A stretch of 64,000 nt of DNA, taken from NCBI RefSeq assembly GCF_002917885.1, contig NZ_PQNY01000009.1, positions 62,001-126,000 of the forward strand, in the 5' to 3' direction. The stretch is from Flavobacterium croceum DSM 17960. GTDB lineage: Bacteria; Bacteroidota; Bacteroidia; Flavobacteriales; Flavobacteriaceae. The first letter of the stretch is position 1. Each line of letters starts with the position of its first letter. The notes beneath the pieces are model-generated. The model was not told the DNA's origin. It worked only from the letters and a program-made list of their open reading frames with translations, and searched no databases. This document shows positions 53,699 to 62,322 of the stretch, one piece after another. A program made the translations under genes and the position numbers.

Positions 53699-54720
53699 AA
53701 TTTTATTTTTTGTAAGTGTTCTTGCACATAGCTATGCATTACAGGTTTGTAGTCTAGGTGTGTTACTATTCGTAATTTACCTTCGCCCATAGAACTAATA
53801 TGGATATTTTTTTGTTTTAGTTTTTCTATTACCCATTTTTCTTCAAGACCTGTTCTTACAGTAAATATTACAATATTGGTTTCAACCTCTTCTACTTTGT
53901 GTACCCATTCCAATTGTTGTAATTGATTACCTAATTCTTTTGCTCTTTTATGGTCTTCTTCCAGTCTAGCAACATTATGTTGTAACGCATACATTCCTGC
54001 AGCTGCCAAATATCCTGCTTGGCGCATGCCTCCACCAAATAATTTTCTTACTCGGTACGCTTTTTTAATCTGCTCTTTTGAACCCAAAAGAACAGAACCA
54101 ACAGGAGCTCCTAATCCTTTAGAAAAACAAACAGAAATAGTGTCAAACAATGCACCAAATTGAGTTGGGTGTTGTTTTTTAGCGATTAAAGCATTCCATA
54201 ATCTAGCGCCATCTAGATGATAAGCTAAGTTATTTTGTGTGCAAATCTCTTTTATTTTTTGTAATTCTAATAAATTATAACAAGCACCACCTCCTTTGTT
54301 TGTAGTATTTTCTATACTTACCAATTTTGTATAAGCCAAATGAATATTTTCTGGATCATTAATAGCTTGACTTACTTGCTGTGCTGTAATCATGCCTCTA
54401 GTACCATCAATCAATTTACACGAAATACCACTATTTGCAGCTGCGCCTCCACCTTCGTATAAATAAATATGCGACCATTTATCGCAAATAACTTCATCTC
54501 CTGGGTTAGTATGTATTTTTAAAGCTGTTTGGTTTGCCATAGTTCCACTCGGAAAAAACAAAGCATCTTCTTTTCCAAAAAGTTGCGCTACTGTTTGTTC
54601 AAATTCTAGTACTGTAGGATCTTGCTTAAAAACATCATCGCCTACTTTAGCATGAAACATATACTGCAACATTTCATTGGAAGGCCTAGTAACGGTATCA
54701 CTAATTAAATTAATTTCCAT
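53695..54720 (-). CDS. low-specificity L-threonine aldolase
   Basis: A 341-residue fold-type I PLP enzyme that splits L-threonine or allo-threonine to glycine and acetaldehyde. It opens INLISDTVTRPSNEM, the family start. The PLP lysine is in SVCFSKGLGAPVGS near residue 198, and HLDGARLWNA near 168 supplies the PLP-contacting Asp. Full length. It is divergent from prfB. Confidence 0.92.
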   Translation of the reverse strand: MEINLISDTVTRPSNEMLQYMFHAKVGDDVFKQDPTVLEFEQTVAQLFGKEDALFFPSGTMANQTALKIHTNPGDEVICDKWSHIYLYEGGGAAANSGISCKLIDGTRGMITAQQVSQAINDPENIHLAYTKLVSIENTTNKGGGACYNLLELQKIKEICTQNNLAYHLDGARLWNALIAKKQHPTQFGALFDTISVCFSKGLGAPVGSVLLGSKEQIKKAYRVRKLFGGGMRQAGYLAAAGMYALQHNVARLEEDHKRAKELGNQLQQLEWVHKVEEVETNIVIFTVRTGLEEKWVIEKLKQKNIHISSMGEGKLRIVTHLDYKPVMHSYVQEHLQKIKF

Positions 54721-54737
54721 ATAAAATATATAAGAAT

Positions 54738-54745
54738 TACTTTTG
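54738..54745 (+). promoter_or_regulatory. Bacteroidota -7 box for prfB
   Basis: TACTTTTG matches TAnnTTTG, 23 bases before the prfB ATG at 54769. No clear -33 TTG. Confidence 0.45.
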
Positions 54746-54768
54746 CACTACAAAACTACTATTAATTT

Positions 54769-55864
54769 ATGACAAATACCGAACAAATTAAAGGTATCGT
54801 AGAACGTCTTGGTGCGTTGAGGAGGTATCTTTGACATTGATGCAAAATTGATTGAAATTACCAACGAAGAAGAAAAAACTTTTGCTCCAAATTTTTGGAA
54901 TAATGCAAAAGAAGCCGAAATCGTGGTAAAAAATTTGCGTACTAAAAAAAAGTGGGTAGAAGATTATCAAAAAGCAGAAAATTTACTTGAAGAACTGCAA
55001 ATAGTATTTGATTTTTTTAAAGAAGGCGATGCTACCGAAGAAGAACTCGATGCCATTTATTTTCAAACCTTAAACTTAATTGAAAATCTTGAGTTTAAAA
55101 ATATGCTTTCTGATGAAGGAGATAGCCTAAGTGCTGTTTTACAGATAACTGCTGGTGCGGGTGGAACAGAGAGTTGTGATTGGGCATCTATGCTTATGCG
55201 TATGTATATGATGTGGGCCGAAAAACAAGGTTATAAAATTAAAGAATTAAACTTTCAAGAAGGTGATGTAGCAGGTATAAAAACTGTTACATTAGAAATA
55301 GAAGGCGATTTTGCTTTTGGCTATTTAAAAGGAGAAAATGGAGTACATAGACTCGTTCGAATTTCACCTTTTGACAGTAATGCCAAAAGGCATACCTCAT
55401 TTGCTTCAGTATATGTTTATCCTCTTGTAGATGATACCATAGAAATAGCAATTAGCCCTGCTGATATAGAAATTACTACTGCTCGATCAAGCGGTGCTGG
55501 TGGTCAAAATGTAAATAAAGTTGAAACCAAAGTTCAATTATTACATAAACCCACAGGTATTCAAATACAATGTTCAGAAACGCGCTCGCAGCATGATAAT
55601 AGAGAAAGAGCTATGCAAATGCTACGTTCTCAACTTTATGAAAAAGAATTAAAAAAGCGCTTAGAACAAAGAGCCGATATTGAAGCAAACAAAATGAAGA
55701 TAGAATGGGGTTCTCAAATACGCAATTATGTGATGCATCCTTATAAATTGGTAAAAGATGTTCGTACAAGTTATGAAACTAGTGATGTAGAAAGTGTGAT
55801 GAATGGAAATTTAGACGAATTTTTAAAAGCATACCTCATGATGATGGGACAAAAAGAGGAATAA
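54769..55864 (+). CDS. prfB: peptide chain release factor 2 (programmed +1 frameshift)
   Basis: RF2 reads UGA and UAA stop codons and releases the peptide. The gene is in two frames: 21 codons from ATG 54769 ([20 protein letters not shown]...) to an in-frame TGA at 54832, then the main frame continuing from 54835 for about 343 residues, giving about 364 in total, the normal length. The main part has the catalytic GGQ in [14 protein letters not shown] near residue 244 and the SPF codon-recognition motif in [13 protein letters not shown] near residue 205. An intact gene would look broken to a simple caller; this is normal autoregulation, not a pseudogene. Confidence 0.96.
54820..54835 (+). promoter_or_regulatory. 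prfB programmed +1 frameshift site
   Basis: AGGAGGTATCTTTGAC: an internal Shine-Dalgarno-like AGGAGG, then CTT (slippery codon) and TGA C. A ribosome stalled at TGA when RF2 is scarce slips forward one base to read GAC as Asp. It has the same layout as the E. coli site and is one of very few strong SD-like sequences in the window. Confidence 0.95.
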
Positions 55865-55903
55865 AACCATAATACTAAAGTAATTGCTAATTATTTACCA
55901 CTA

Positions 55904-55940
55904 AAAAATGCCGTACTCTAATCTAGAATACGGCATTTTT
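55904..55940. terminator. bidirectional terminator
   Basis: AAAAATGCCGTA / TACGGCATTTTT, a 12-bp perfect stem with a 13-base loop, between convergent prfB and the phosphate transporter gene. Confidence 0.8.
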
Positions 55941-55962
55941 AATGTTTTGTTTTAAATATATG

Positions 55963-57222
55963 TTAGATAAACAGATTTACTAAATAATAAACAAGCATAG
56001 CAATAAGTGCAGAAACGGGTATTGTAAGTACCCAAGCCCATAATAAATTTACGGTAACACCCCAACGTACTGCCGAAACGCGTTTGGTTACGCCTACACC
56101 AATAATTGAACCAGTAATAGTATGTGTTGTTGAAACAGGAACTTTAAAATGCTCTGTTGTAAATAAGGTTAAAGCCCCAGCAGACTCTGCGACAACCCCT
56201 TCAAAAGCATTTACTTTAGTAATTTTAGATCCCATAGTTTTTACAATTTTCCAACCACCGCTTAGTGTGCCCAAACCAATTACGGTATAACAAGCCAAAG
56301 GAATCCAACCTGGCATAATACTTTTGTCTATGTCCACATTAAGATCTAACCAAAAATCAGATAATTTTAAATTATAATCTCTTACTGCAATAGTAACAGC
56401 CGCTGCAATAATACCCATTACTTTTTGAGAATCGTTACCACCATGCCCTAAACTAAAAGATGCAGATGATAAAAGTTGCATTTTTTTTAATGTTTTTTCT
56501 GCCTTTGCAGTAGGCATCGAACTAAAAAATAAATTGAAAATGGCTAAACTGTAAAATATAATTCCTACCAAAAACCATTTTATATTTTCAGGATATGCCA
56601 AAAACGATAAAAATTTATTAGAAAATCTTTGTTTTTCTGGAGAAAAATCTAAAACTGTAGAAAAAAACCAACCTACCAAAAGCATTAAACTAATCGTAAA
56701 CAATTTTGGATAAATACTCTTTTTGGAAGAATGCAACAACCAAATAGATATAAAATACGAAATTACCATACCCAACAATGGTGCTAAAGCAATAAAAGCA
56801 ATAACAATAAGAACACCTGTGGGTAAATGACCATCTTCACCAGGTTTATACCAATTTACTACATTAAAACCAGCATGAGCAATAGCAGCTCCTGCAAAAC
56901 CTCCTATCAAAGTATGCGATGATGATGAAGGAATACCTTTCCACCATGTAAATAAGTTCCAAATAATAGCCGCAATAACGCCAGCTAGTATAACTACCAA
57001 ATCTATATGCTCTGTTTTTGCTGTTTTTGCAACAGTATTGGCAACTCCAAAACCAAAAACCCAATAGGCTAAAAAATTAAAAAAAGCAGCCCAAACTACT
57101 GCTTGAAACGGCGATAATACTTTGGTAGCAACTATAGTTGCAATAGAATTTGCGGCATCATGGAAACCATTGATATAATCAAATATCAACGCTAATACTA
57201 TAATAACGATAAGTAATGTCAT
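55963..57222 (-). CDS. PiT-family inorganic phosphate transporter
   Basis: A 419-residue polytopic protein with about ten transmembrane helices that imports phosphate with a cation. Both conserved PiT signatures are visible: FDYINGFHDAANSIAT near the N-terminus and SLGHGGNDSQKVMG near residue 255, an inverted-repeat pair that binds phosphate. It lies 7 bases after a DUF47 gene, the standard pairing for low-affinity phosphate uptake. Confidence 0.94.
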   Translation of the reverse strand: MTLLIVIIVLALIFDYINGFHDAANSIATIVATKVLSPFQAVVWAAFFNFLAYWVFGFGVANTVAKTAKTEHIDLVVILAGVIAAIIWNLFTWWKGIPSSSSHTLIGGFAGAAIAHAGFNVVNWYKPGEDGHLPTGVLIVIAFIALAPLLGMVISYFISIWLLHSSKKSIYPKLFTISLMLLVGWFFSTVLDFSPEKQRFSNKFLSFLAYPENIKWFLVGIIFYSLAIFNLFFSSMPTAKAEKTLKKMQLLSSASFSLGHGGNDSQKVMGIIAAAVTIAVRDYNLKLSDFWLDLNVDIDKSIMPGWIPLACYTVIGLGTLSGGWKIVKTMGSKITKVNAFEGVVAESAGALTLFTTEHFKVPVSTTHTITGSIIGVGVTKRVSAVRWGVTVNLLWAWVLTIPVSALIAMLVYYLVNLFI

Positions 57223-57229
57223 ATATAAA

Positions 57230-57874
57230 TTACGAATGTTTTACCAAAATTTGTTCCATTACATTGGAAACACTTTTACACTTGTCTGATGCAGATTCCA
57301 AAGCAGAAAGTACTTCTTTATATTTTATTATATTCTTAGCATCAGTTTCATTTTCAAAAATATCGGCTACAGCTTTATCAAATACAGAATCGGCTTTACT
57401 TTCCAATTTATTAATTCTTTTACAAGTATCCTTAAGTGTTTTAGGATTTTTCATATCCTTCAATTCTGTAATTCCTACAAGAATTAATTGACATGCTTCT
57501 AAGTTAATCTCAGTAAGTTTTCTAATCGATTTTGTAATTTTATCCACTTGGTATAAACGCATTTTACTTGCAGCCCCATGCATAAAATCTGCAACATTAT
57601 CTAGTGATTTTACAAGAGCATGTATATCTTCTCTATCAAACGGAGTGATAAAATTTCTACTCAACTCCAAATGTGTTTTATGTGTAATCTCTTCTATTTT
57701 AGCTTCTAGTTCTTCTACTTTATTAAAAAAGTTTTCACGTTCCGTTTTAGGTGCATTCACTCCTTCGTGCAAGGTTTCAGCCAAAACAATTAAATTTTTT
57801 GCAGCCTCTTCAAAAAGAGGGAAGAACTTTTTATCCTTAGGAACAAAATACTGAAAAATACTGTTTAGTGTCAT
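57230..57874 (-). CDS. DUF47 (PhoU-like) phosphate transport accessory protein
   Basis: A 214-residue helical PhoU-like protein of the DUF47/YkaA family. Its genes almost always precede a PiT transporter, as here, and it is thought to control that transporter's activity. Segments typical of the family are LVKSLDNVADFMHGAAS near residue 87 and ALESASDKCKSVSNVMEQI near the C-terminus. It heads the two-gene phosphate operon. Confidence 0.9.
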   Translation of the reverse strand: MTLNSIFQYFVPKDKKFFPLFEEAAKNLIVLAETLHEGVNAPKTERENFFNKVEELEAKIEEITHKTHLELSRNFITPFDREDIHALVKSLDNVADFMHGAASKMRLYQVDKITKSIRKLTEINLEACQLILVGITELKDMKNPKTLKDTCKRINKLESKADSVFDKAVADIFENETDAKNIIKYKEVLSALESASDKCKSVSNVMEQILVKHS

Positions 57875-57895
57875 TATAATCTAAATTTTACTAAG

Positions 57896-57903
57896 CAAAA
57901 GTA
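57896..57903 (-). promoter_or_regulatory. Bacteroidota -7 box for the phosphate operon
   Basis: The minus strand reads TACTTTTG (consensus TAnnTTTG), 21 bases before the DUF47 start codon. No clear -33 element. Confidence 0.4.
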
Positions 57904-58058
57904 CAGTAGTATTGTTAAGCTAGTGTTAAGATAATATGATTTTGAAGTTATTATAATTTACAATTTCTTAAAGATAATAAATTGACAAGGTATTACACAC
58001 ATTTACTTTTTATTTTCTACATTTTTTGTATTTTTACTCAAATCAAAACAGCAAACAA

Positions 58059-59687
58059 ATGGACATTAACTTCAATATAAATGAAGATTTTAATAAATTA
58101 CAAGTTTCATCTTTAAGGCAAAAATTTGCCAAAGTAATGCTTGGAGGAGGTGAAAAAAGAATAGAAAAATTACATGCTGAAGGAAAAATGACAGCTCGCG
58201 AGCGTATCGATTATTTATTAGATCGAGATACAAATGCTATAGAAATTGGAGCTTTTGCTGGAGATGGCATGTATCTTGAGCATGGAGGATGTCCTTCGGG
58301 CGGTGTGGTTGTAAAAATAGGTTATATTTCTGGTAAACAATGTATTGTAGTAGCAAATGATGCTACGGTAAAAGCAGGTGCTTGGTTTCCTATTACAGGC
58401 AAGAAAAACTTAAGAGCACAAGAAATCGCTATAGAAAACAAGCTTCCTATAATATACCTAGTAGATTCTGCTGGAGTATATTTGCCAATGCAAGATGAAA
58501 TTTTTCCTGACAAAGAGCATTTTGGGAGAATATTTAGAAATAACGCCATTATGAGTAGTATGGGAATCACACAAATAGCCGCTGTAATGGGTAGCTGTGT
58601 AGCGGGCGGTGCTTACTTACCTATTATGAGTGATGAAGCTATGATTGTAGATAAAACAGGAAGTATTTTTTTGGCAGGAAGCTATTTAGTAAAAGCTGCT
58701 ATTGGAGAAAACATTGATAACGAAACACTTGGTGGTGCTACTACACATTGCGAAATATCGGGTGTTACAGATTACAAAGCCAAAGATGATAAAGACGCTT
58801 TGGATAGAATAAAAAATATTGTAGGCAAAATAGGTGATTTTGAAAAAGCGGGCTTTAACAGAGCAAAACCACAAAAACCTAGTGCAAACGAACAAGACAT
58901 TTATGGTATCATTCCAAAATCGAGAAGTGACCAATATGATATGCTCGAAATTATTAAACGTTTGGTTGATAATTCTGAAATGGATATGTATAAACCCGAC
59001 TATGGAAAATCTATAATTACGTGTTATGCTAGAATTGATGGTTGGGCAGTAGGTATTGTAGCGAACCAAAGAATTGTATCAAAAACAAAAAAAGGAGAAA
59101 TTCAGTTTGGCGGAGTAATATATTCTGATTCTGCCGACAAAGCTACCCGATTTATTGCCAACTGCAATCAGAAAAAAATACCTCTTCTTTTCCTACAAGA
59201 TGTAACTGGTTTTATGGTAGGAAGCAAATCTGAACATGGCGGTATTATAAAAGATGGAGCAAAAATGGTAAATGCAGTTGCCAATTCGGTAGTGCCAAAA
59301 TTTACCGTGGTTGTTGGAAATTCTTACGGTGCTGGTAATTATGCAATGTGTGGCAAGGCCTACGACCCTCGATTGATTGTAGCATGGCCAAGTGCAGAAC
59401 TCGCCGTAATGGGTGGCACACAAGCTGCTAAAGTGTTGTTGCAAATAGAAGCGTCTTCTTTGAAAGCCAAAGGAGAAGTACTAGACGAAGCCAAAGAAAA
59501 AGAATTGTTTGATAAAATTAAAGCGAAATATGATGCTCAAGTATCTCCATATTATGCAGCAGCTCGATTATGGACAGATGCGATAATAGATCCTTTGGAT
59601 ACCAGAAAATGGATTTCTATGGGTATTGAGGCTGCCAATAATGCTCCTATTGAGAAAAAATTTAATTTAGGTGTTATACAAGTTTAA
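58059..59687 (+). CDS. acyl-CoA carboxylase beta (carboxyltransferase) subunit
   Basis: A 542-residue biotin-dependent carboxyltransferase subunit (crotonase-fold tandem), similar to methylcrotonyl-CoA or propionyl-CoA carboxylase beta chains. N-terminal half: TARERIDYLLDRDTNAIEIG and GGCPSGGVVVKIGYISGK. C-terminal half: LQDVTGFMVGSKSEHGG and VVVGNSYGAGNYAMCGKAYD. It transfers carboxyl from biotin to an acyl-CoA; the methylcrotonyl (leucine breakdown) type is the best guess. The biotin carboxylase/carrier subunit is not in the window. I chose ATG 58059 (MDINFNINEDF). Confidence 0.88.
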   Translation: MDINFNINEDFNKLQVSSLRQKFAKVMLGGGEKRIEKLHAEGKMTARERIDYLLDRDTNAIEIGAFAGDGMYLEHGGCPSGGVVVKIGYISGKQCIVVANDATVKAGAWFPITGKKNLRAQEIAIENKLPIIYLVDSAGVYLPMQDEIFPDKEHFGRIFRNNAIMSSMGITQIAAVMGSCVAGGAYLPIMSDEAMIVDKTGSIFLAGSYLVKAAIGENIDNETLGGATTHCEISGVTDYKAKDDKDALDRIKNIVGKIGDFEKAGFNRAKPQKPSANEQDIYGIIPKSRSDQYDMLEIIKRLVDNSEMDMYKPDYGKSIITCYARIDGWAVGIVANQRIVSKTKKGEIQFGGVIYSDSADKATRFIANCNQKKIPLLFLQDVTGFMVGSKSEHGGIIKDGAKMVNAVANSVVPKFTVVVGNSYGAGNYAMCGKAYDPRLIVAWPSAELAVMGGTQAAKVLLQIEASSLKAKGEVLDEAKEKELFDKIKAKYDAQVSPYYAAARLWTDAIIDPLDTRKWISMGIEAANNAPIEKKFNLGVIQV

Positions 59688-59944
59688 CGTAACTTCGATG
59701 TAAAAGGTGTAAAAATGTTGTAAAAAATTATGACATACAAAATTCTTATTATAAATATAAATTCTAAATTTTGATTATGCTTCAGTATAAGAGAATTATA
59801 CATCTTTTTTATTTTATTGATAATTTGTAAATAATTTATTGAAAATTGTCAAAACCAAATAATTTCAGCTAAAATAATGCACTTTTAAGTCGAATTTATC
59901 TTTACAATAAGTAATTACAATTGTTTTTTATATTCATACCACAT

Positions 59945-60505
59945 AATTTTAAAATTTTTATCTTGAATATGAATATAAATTTTTGACTAATATGTTTCTT
60001 AATCTATTAAGTTAAAATAGAATGATTGAATTAAAATCTTCGTTCTTTATTCTAATGATGTTTTAATTTAAAATAAAAGCTTCCTAATTATATATTTGAT
60101 CCAAATATACTTAGAATTAGAGATTTAAGAATAGGTCAACATAAACATTAAAAGAATTAGCAAAAAGAAGGAAAATGTTCGCTAAGGTTATTTTTTGATA
60201 TTAAACTTAGTACAATAACTAACGAATATGGCAGAATTATTAATTTGATGATTACTCCAGCCAATGTAAATAATATAAGTATTAAAAATAAAATTATTAA
60301 CTCAAGTTAAAGATAGTTTTTATATAAGAGAAAGAGTAATTAATAGACCAAAACAATAGTGAAAAGATAAAAAAAAACAATTTCCGACCAATAAAAATAC
60401 TTTAAAATAGAACATTAAAGAAACCCTTTTAAAATAACTAATTCAATAGTATGTTCCCTTATCTAATTACTTATAACTTTAAAGAGAAAACTAACTATAA
60501 TTAAA
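59945..60505 (+). pseudogene. degenerate IS982-family transposase
   Basis: Stop-riddled and frame-broken, but fragments line up in order with IS982 transposases. NFKIFIL fits the FKHFY region. NRMIELKSSFF (about 60018) fits the YNRFVEL helix. FDPNILRIRDLRI followed by EGKCSLRLFFDIKLS (60095-60220) fits the DSTPLRV...RGKCSMGWFFGFKLH catalytic part. NEYGRIINLMITPANVNN fits the DKGEILNFMLTPGNVDD stretch. RERVIN and KIEH fit the RKR and QIEH parts, and YNFKEK (about 60475) the YTFKEKKP tail. About 50 codons appear lost after PANVNN. No terminal inverted repeats were identified. Confidence 0.7.
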
Positions 60506-60713
60506 AACTATTTGGTAGACAAAAAACAATTAATCCTTGATAATAATTTTAAATTATAAACAACTTTTTCAAAGTAGATTTTTAGTATAAACATACTGTA
60601 AAAAACTATTAAAATAAAGTATCACTAAAAGCAAAAATGTTAAAAAATTAGTATTAACCATTCTAAACAACCCTTCTATTAAAATACAATCTCCAATAAA
60701 TATTTTATTATGT

Positions 60714-61139
60714 TTACTACTAGATGTATTTTCATTAAATGAAGAAGAAATTAAGTCCTTTTATAAAAATATTTTAGCTCAAACATTTAAAAATGAAAAT
60801 TAATCTCAAGAAATAAATTTTCAATCACTTGAAAGAGGATTGAGTAAATTACAAACTCGTTATAAATCAATTGAGCAAAAGTTCTTTGACGACATTATTG
60901 ATGTAAAAACATATAATGAAATGAAGCGAAAAACTGATATACTAATAAGTGATATAAAAATGGAATTATAAGAAATTAAAAACAAAAGCAAAGATTTTGA
61001 AAAACATTTAGAGGAAGGAATTTCATTTTTAACCAATATAAACACCATATACAATAACGCTCCAATTCACCTTAAAAGAGAAATAATACAATCATTATTT
61101 AATGAGAAGCTGATTTTTATACACCAAAGTGTTTTTTAA
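60714..61139 (+). pseudogene. degenerate serine recombinase, C-terminal part
   Basis: A single frame of 141 codons with two internal stops (TAA at 60801 and 60969) and a final stop at 61137. The encoded sequence matches the zinc-ribbon-distal helical region of Bacteroidota serine site-specific recombinases: FFDDIIDVKTYNEMKRKTD, then EEGISFLTNINTIYNNA and the closing LKREIIQSLFNEKLIF. The N-terminal resolvase domain with the catalytic Ser is absent. The element is dead and implies that an integrated island once sat next to tRNA-His. Confidence 0.72.
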
Positions 61140-61248
61140 CTGCAAATTTGGATGAAATTATAACAACCACCTTAACACAAAAGAAAAAATTGAAATACTT
61201 GAAAATCAACTAAAAAACAAACTACATCAAAAATATATTTTAGCTTTT

Positions 61249-61275
61249 AAATCCCTTGAAATAAAAGGGATTTTT
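61249..61275 (+). terminator. terminator-like hairpin in the degenerate zone
   Basis: AAATCCCTT / AAGGGATTT with a 7-base loop and Ts after it, about 110 bases after the recombinase remnant. It may have been that gene's terminator. Confidence 0.5.
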
Positions 61276-61424
61276 CATTTAAACATGTTTTTTAGTCATT
61301 TCGGTTCGATATTACCAAAAAAAATGCAATTAAAAAATCGACAATATTAAATCGCTTTTTATAGCTTCATCTTCTCCTTATAACTTCTTGTAAATCAAAC
61401 AAATACAAATATTTTAAAATAAAA

Positions 61425-61448
61425 AATCCCGCCTTTTCAAGCGGGATT
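61425..61448 (-). terminator. terminator of tRNA-His
   Basis: AATCCCGC / GCGGGATT with an 8-base loop. On the minus strand it is followed by TTTT and lies 10 bases past the tRNA 3' end. Confidence 0.75.
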
Positions 61449-61458
61449 ACCAATTAAG

Positions 61459-61533
<75 letters not shown>

Positions 61534-61595
61534 ATTTGTTTGCGGTTGCAAATATACTTCAAATCTTAATATCTGCAAATATTTTTTAAATAAAA

Positions 61596-62321
61596 TCAAA
61601 ACAAATCACTTAAACTATTGACTGCCAAATACCTTTCGGTAGTAAATCCTTCGGCATATTCTACTCCTACCAATCTTCCTAAGTCTTGAGAACGGTATTT
61701 TAAACTTTCTTTAAAGTTTTTTGAAGTAATTGGTGTTTCGGGTTCATTAGAATTTGGGTCGTAAAACTGAGATTGATAAGCTAAAATAGCATTAACTTTG
61801 GTATCTATAAAATTGGAAATATCTACAACAAAATCGGGTTCTAAATTTTGCCATTGAATGTAATGGTATACATTTTTTGGACGCCAAGCCAATTGGCTGT
61901 TACCTAAATCATCAAAAGTTTCAATTTTTCTCAAACCAGATAAAAAACAAGCATCAGAAACCAATTTACTACCTTTACCATGATCGATATGTCTATCTTG
62001 TATAGCATTGCAAACTACAATTTCTGGGCGGTATTTTCGAATAACTTTAATGACTTCTAGTTGGTGTTTTTCATCATTTACAAAAAAACCATCGCGCATA
62101 TTTAGATTTTCTCTAATGGTAACTCCTAATATTTTGGCCGCTGCATCGGCTTCTTTATCTCGTATTTCTTTTGTTCCTCTAGTACCTAGCTCTCCTCTTG
62201 TTAAATCTATAATTCCAACTTTTTTACCCAGTGAAATTTCTTTGGCAATTGTACCACTACAGCTAAGTTCTACATCATCTGGGTGAGCTCCAAATGCCAA
62301 TATATCTAATTTTAATTCCAT
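61596..62321 (-). CDS. bshB1: bacillithiol biosynthesis deacetylase BshB1
   Basis: A 241-residue LmbE/PIG-L-type zinc deacetylase that removes the acetyl group from GlcNAc-malate in bacillithiol synthesis. It opens LDILAFGAHPDDVELSCSGT, where HPDD supplies zinc ligands and the catalytic Asp; the distal zinc His is in DRHIDHGKGSKLV near residue 110. ATG 62321 was chosen because it begins the family; longer starts would run into the upstream gene. It is the third gene of a tight operon, 1 base after the isochorismate synthase stop. Confidence 0.94.
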   Translation of the reverse strand: MELKLDILAFGAHPDDVELSCSGTIAKEISLGKKVGIIDLTRGELGTRGTKEIRDKEADAAAKILGVTIRENLNMRDGFFVNDEKHQLEVIKVIRKYRPEIVVCNAIQDRHIDHGKGSKLVSDACFLSGLRKIETFDDLGNSQLAWRPKNVYHYIQWQNLEPDFVVDISNFIDTKVNAILAYQSQFYDPNSNEPETPITSKNFKESLKYRSQDLGRLVGVEYAEGFTTERYLAVNSLSDLF

Positions 62322-62322
62322 A

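Larger units (their letters stand above)
59688..61458. other. AT-rich degenerate mobile-element zone
   Basis: A 1.8-kb stretch without an intact gene, between the carboxylase gene and tRNA-His. It holds an IS982-like transposase remnant (about 59945-60505), a serine recombinase remnant (60714-61139) and a small hairpin (61249-61275). In the remaining pieces (59688-59944, 60506-60713 and 61276-61420) I see no gene or structured element beyond scattered stop-filled AT-rich sequence. Confidence 0.75.

Noticed and set aside
54769..54848. Apparent prfB frameshift mutation with an early TGA
   Set aside because: The AGGAGG-CTT-TGA-C layout is the known programmed +1 site of RF2 genes, and the downstream frame is intact, so this is not a pseudogene.
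60860..61054. Minus-strand open frame inside the degenerate zone
   Set aside because: It is the antisense shadow of the serine recombinase remnant, which explains the plus strand much better.
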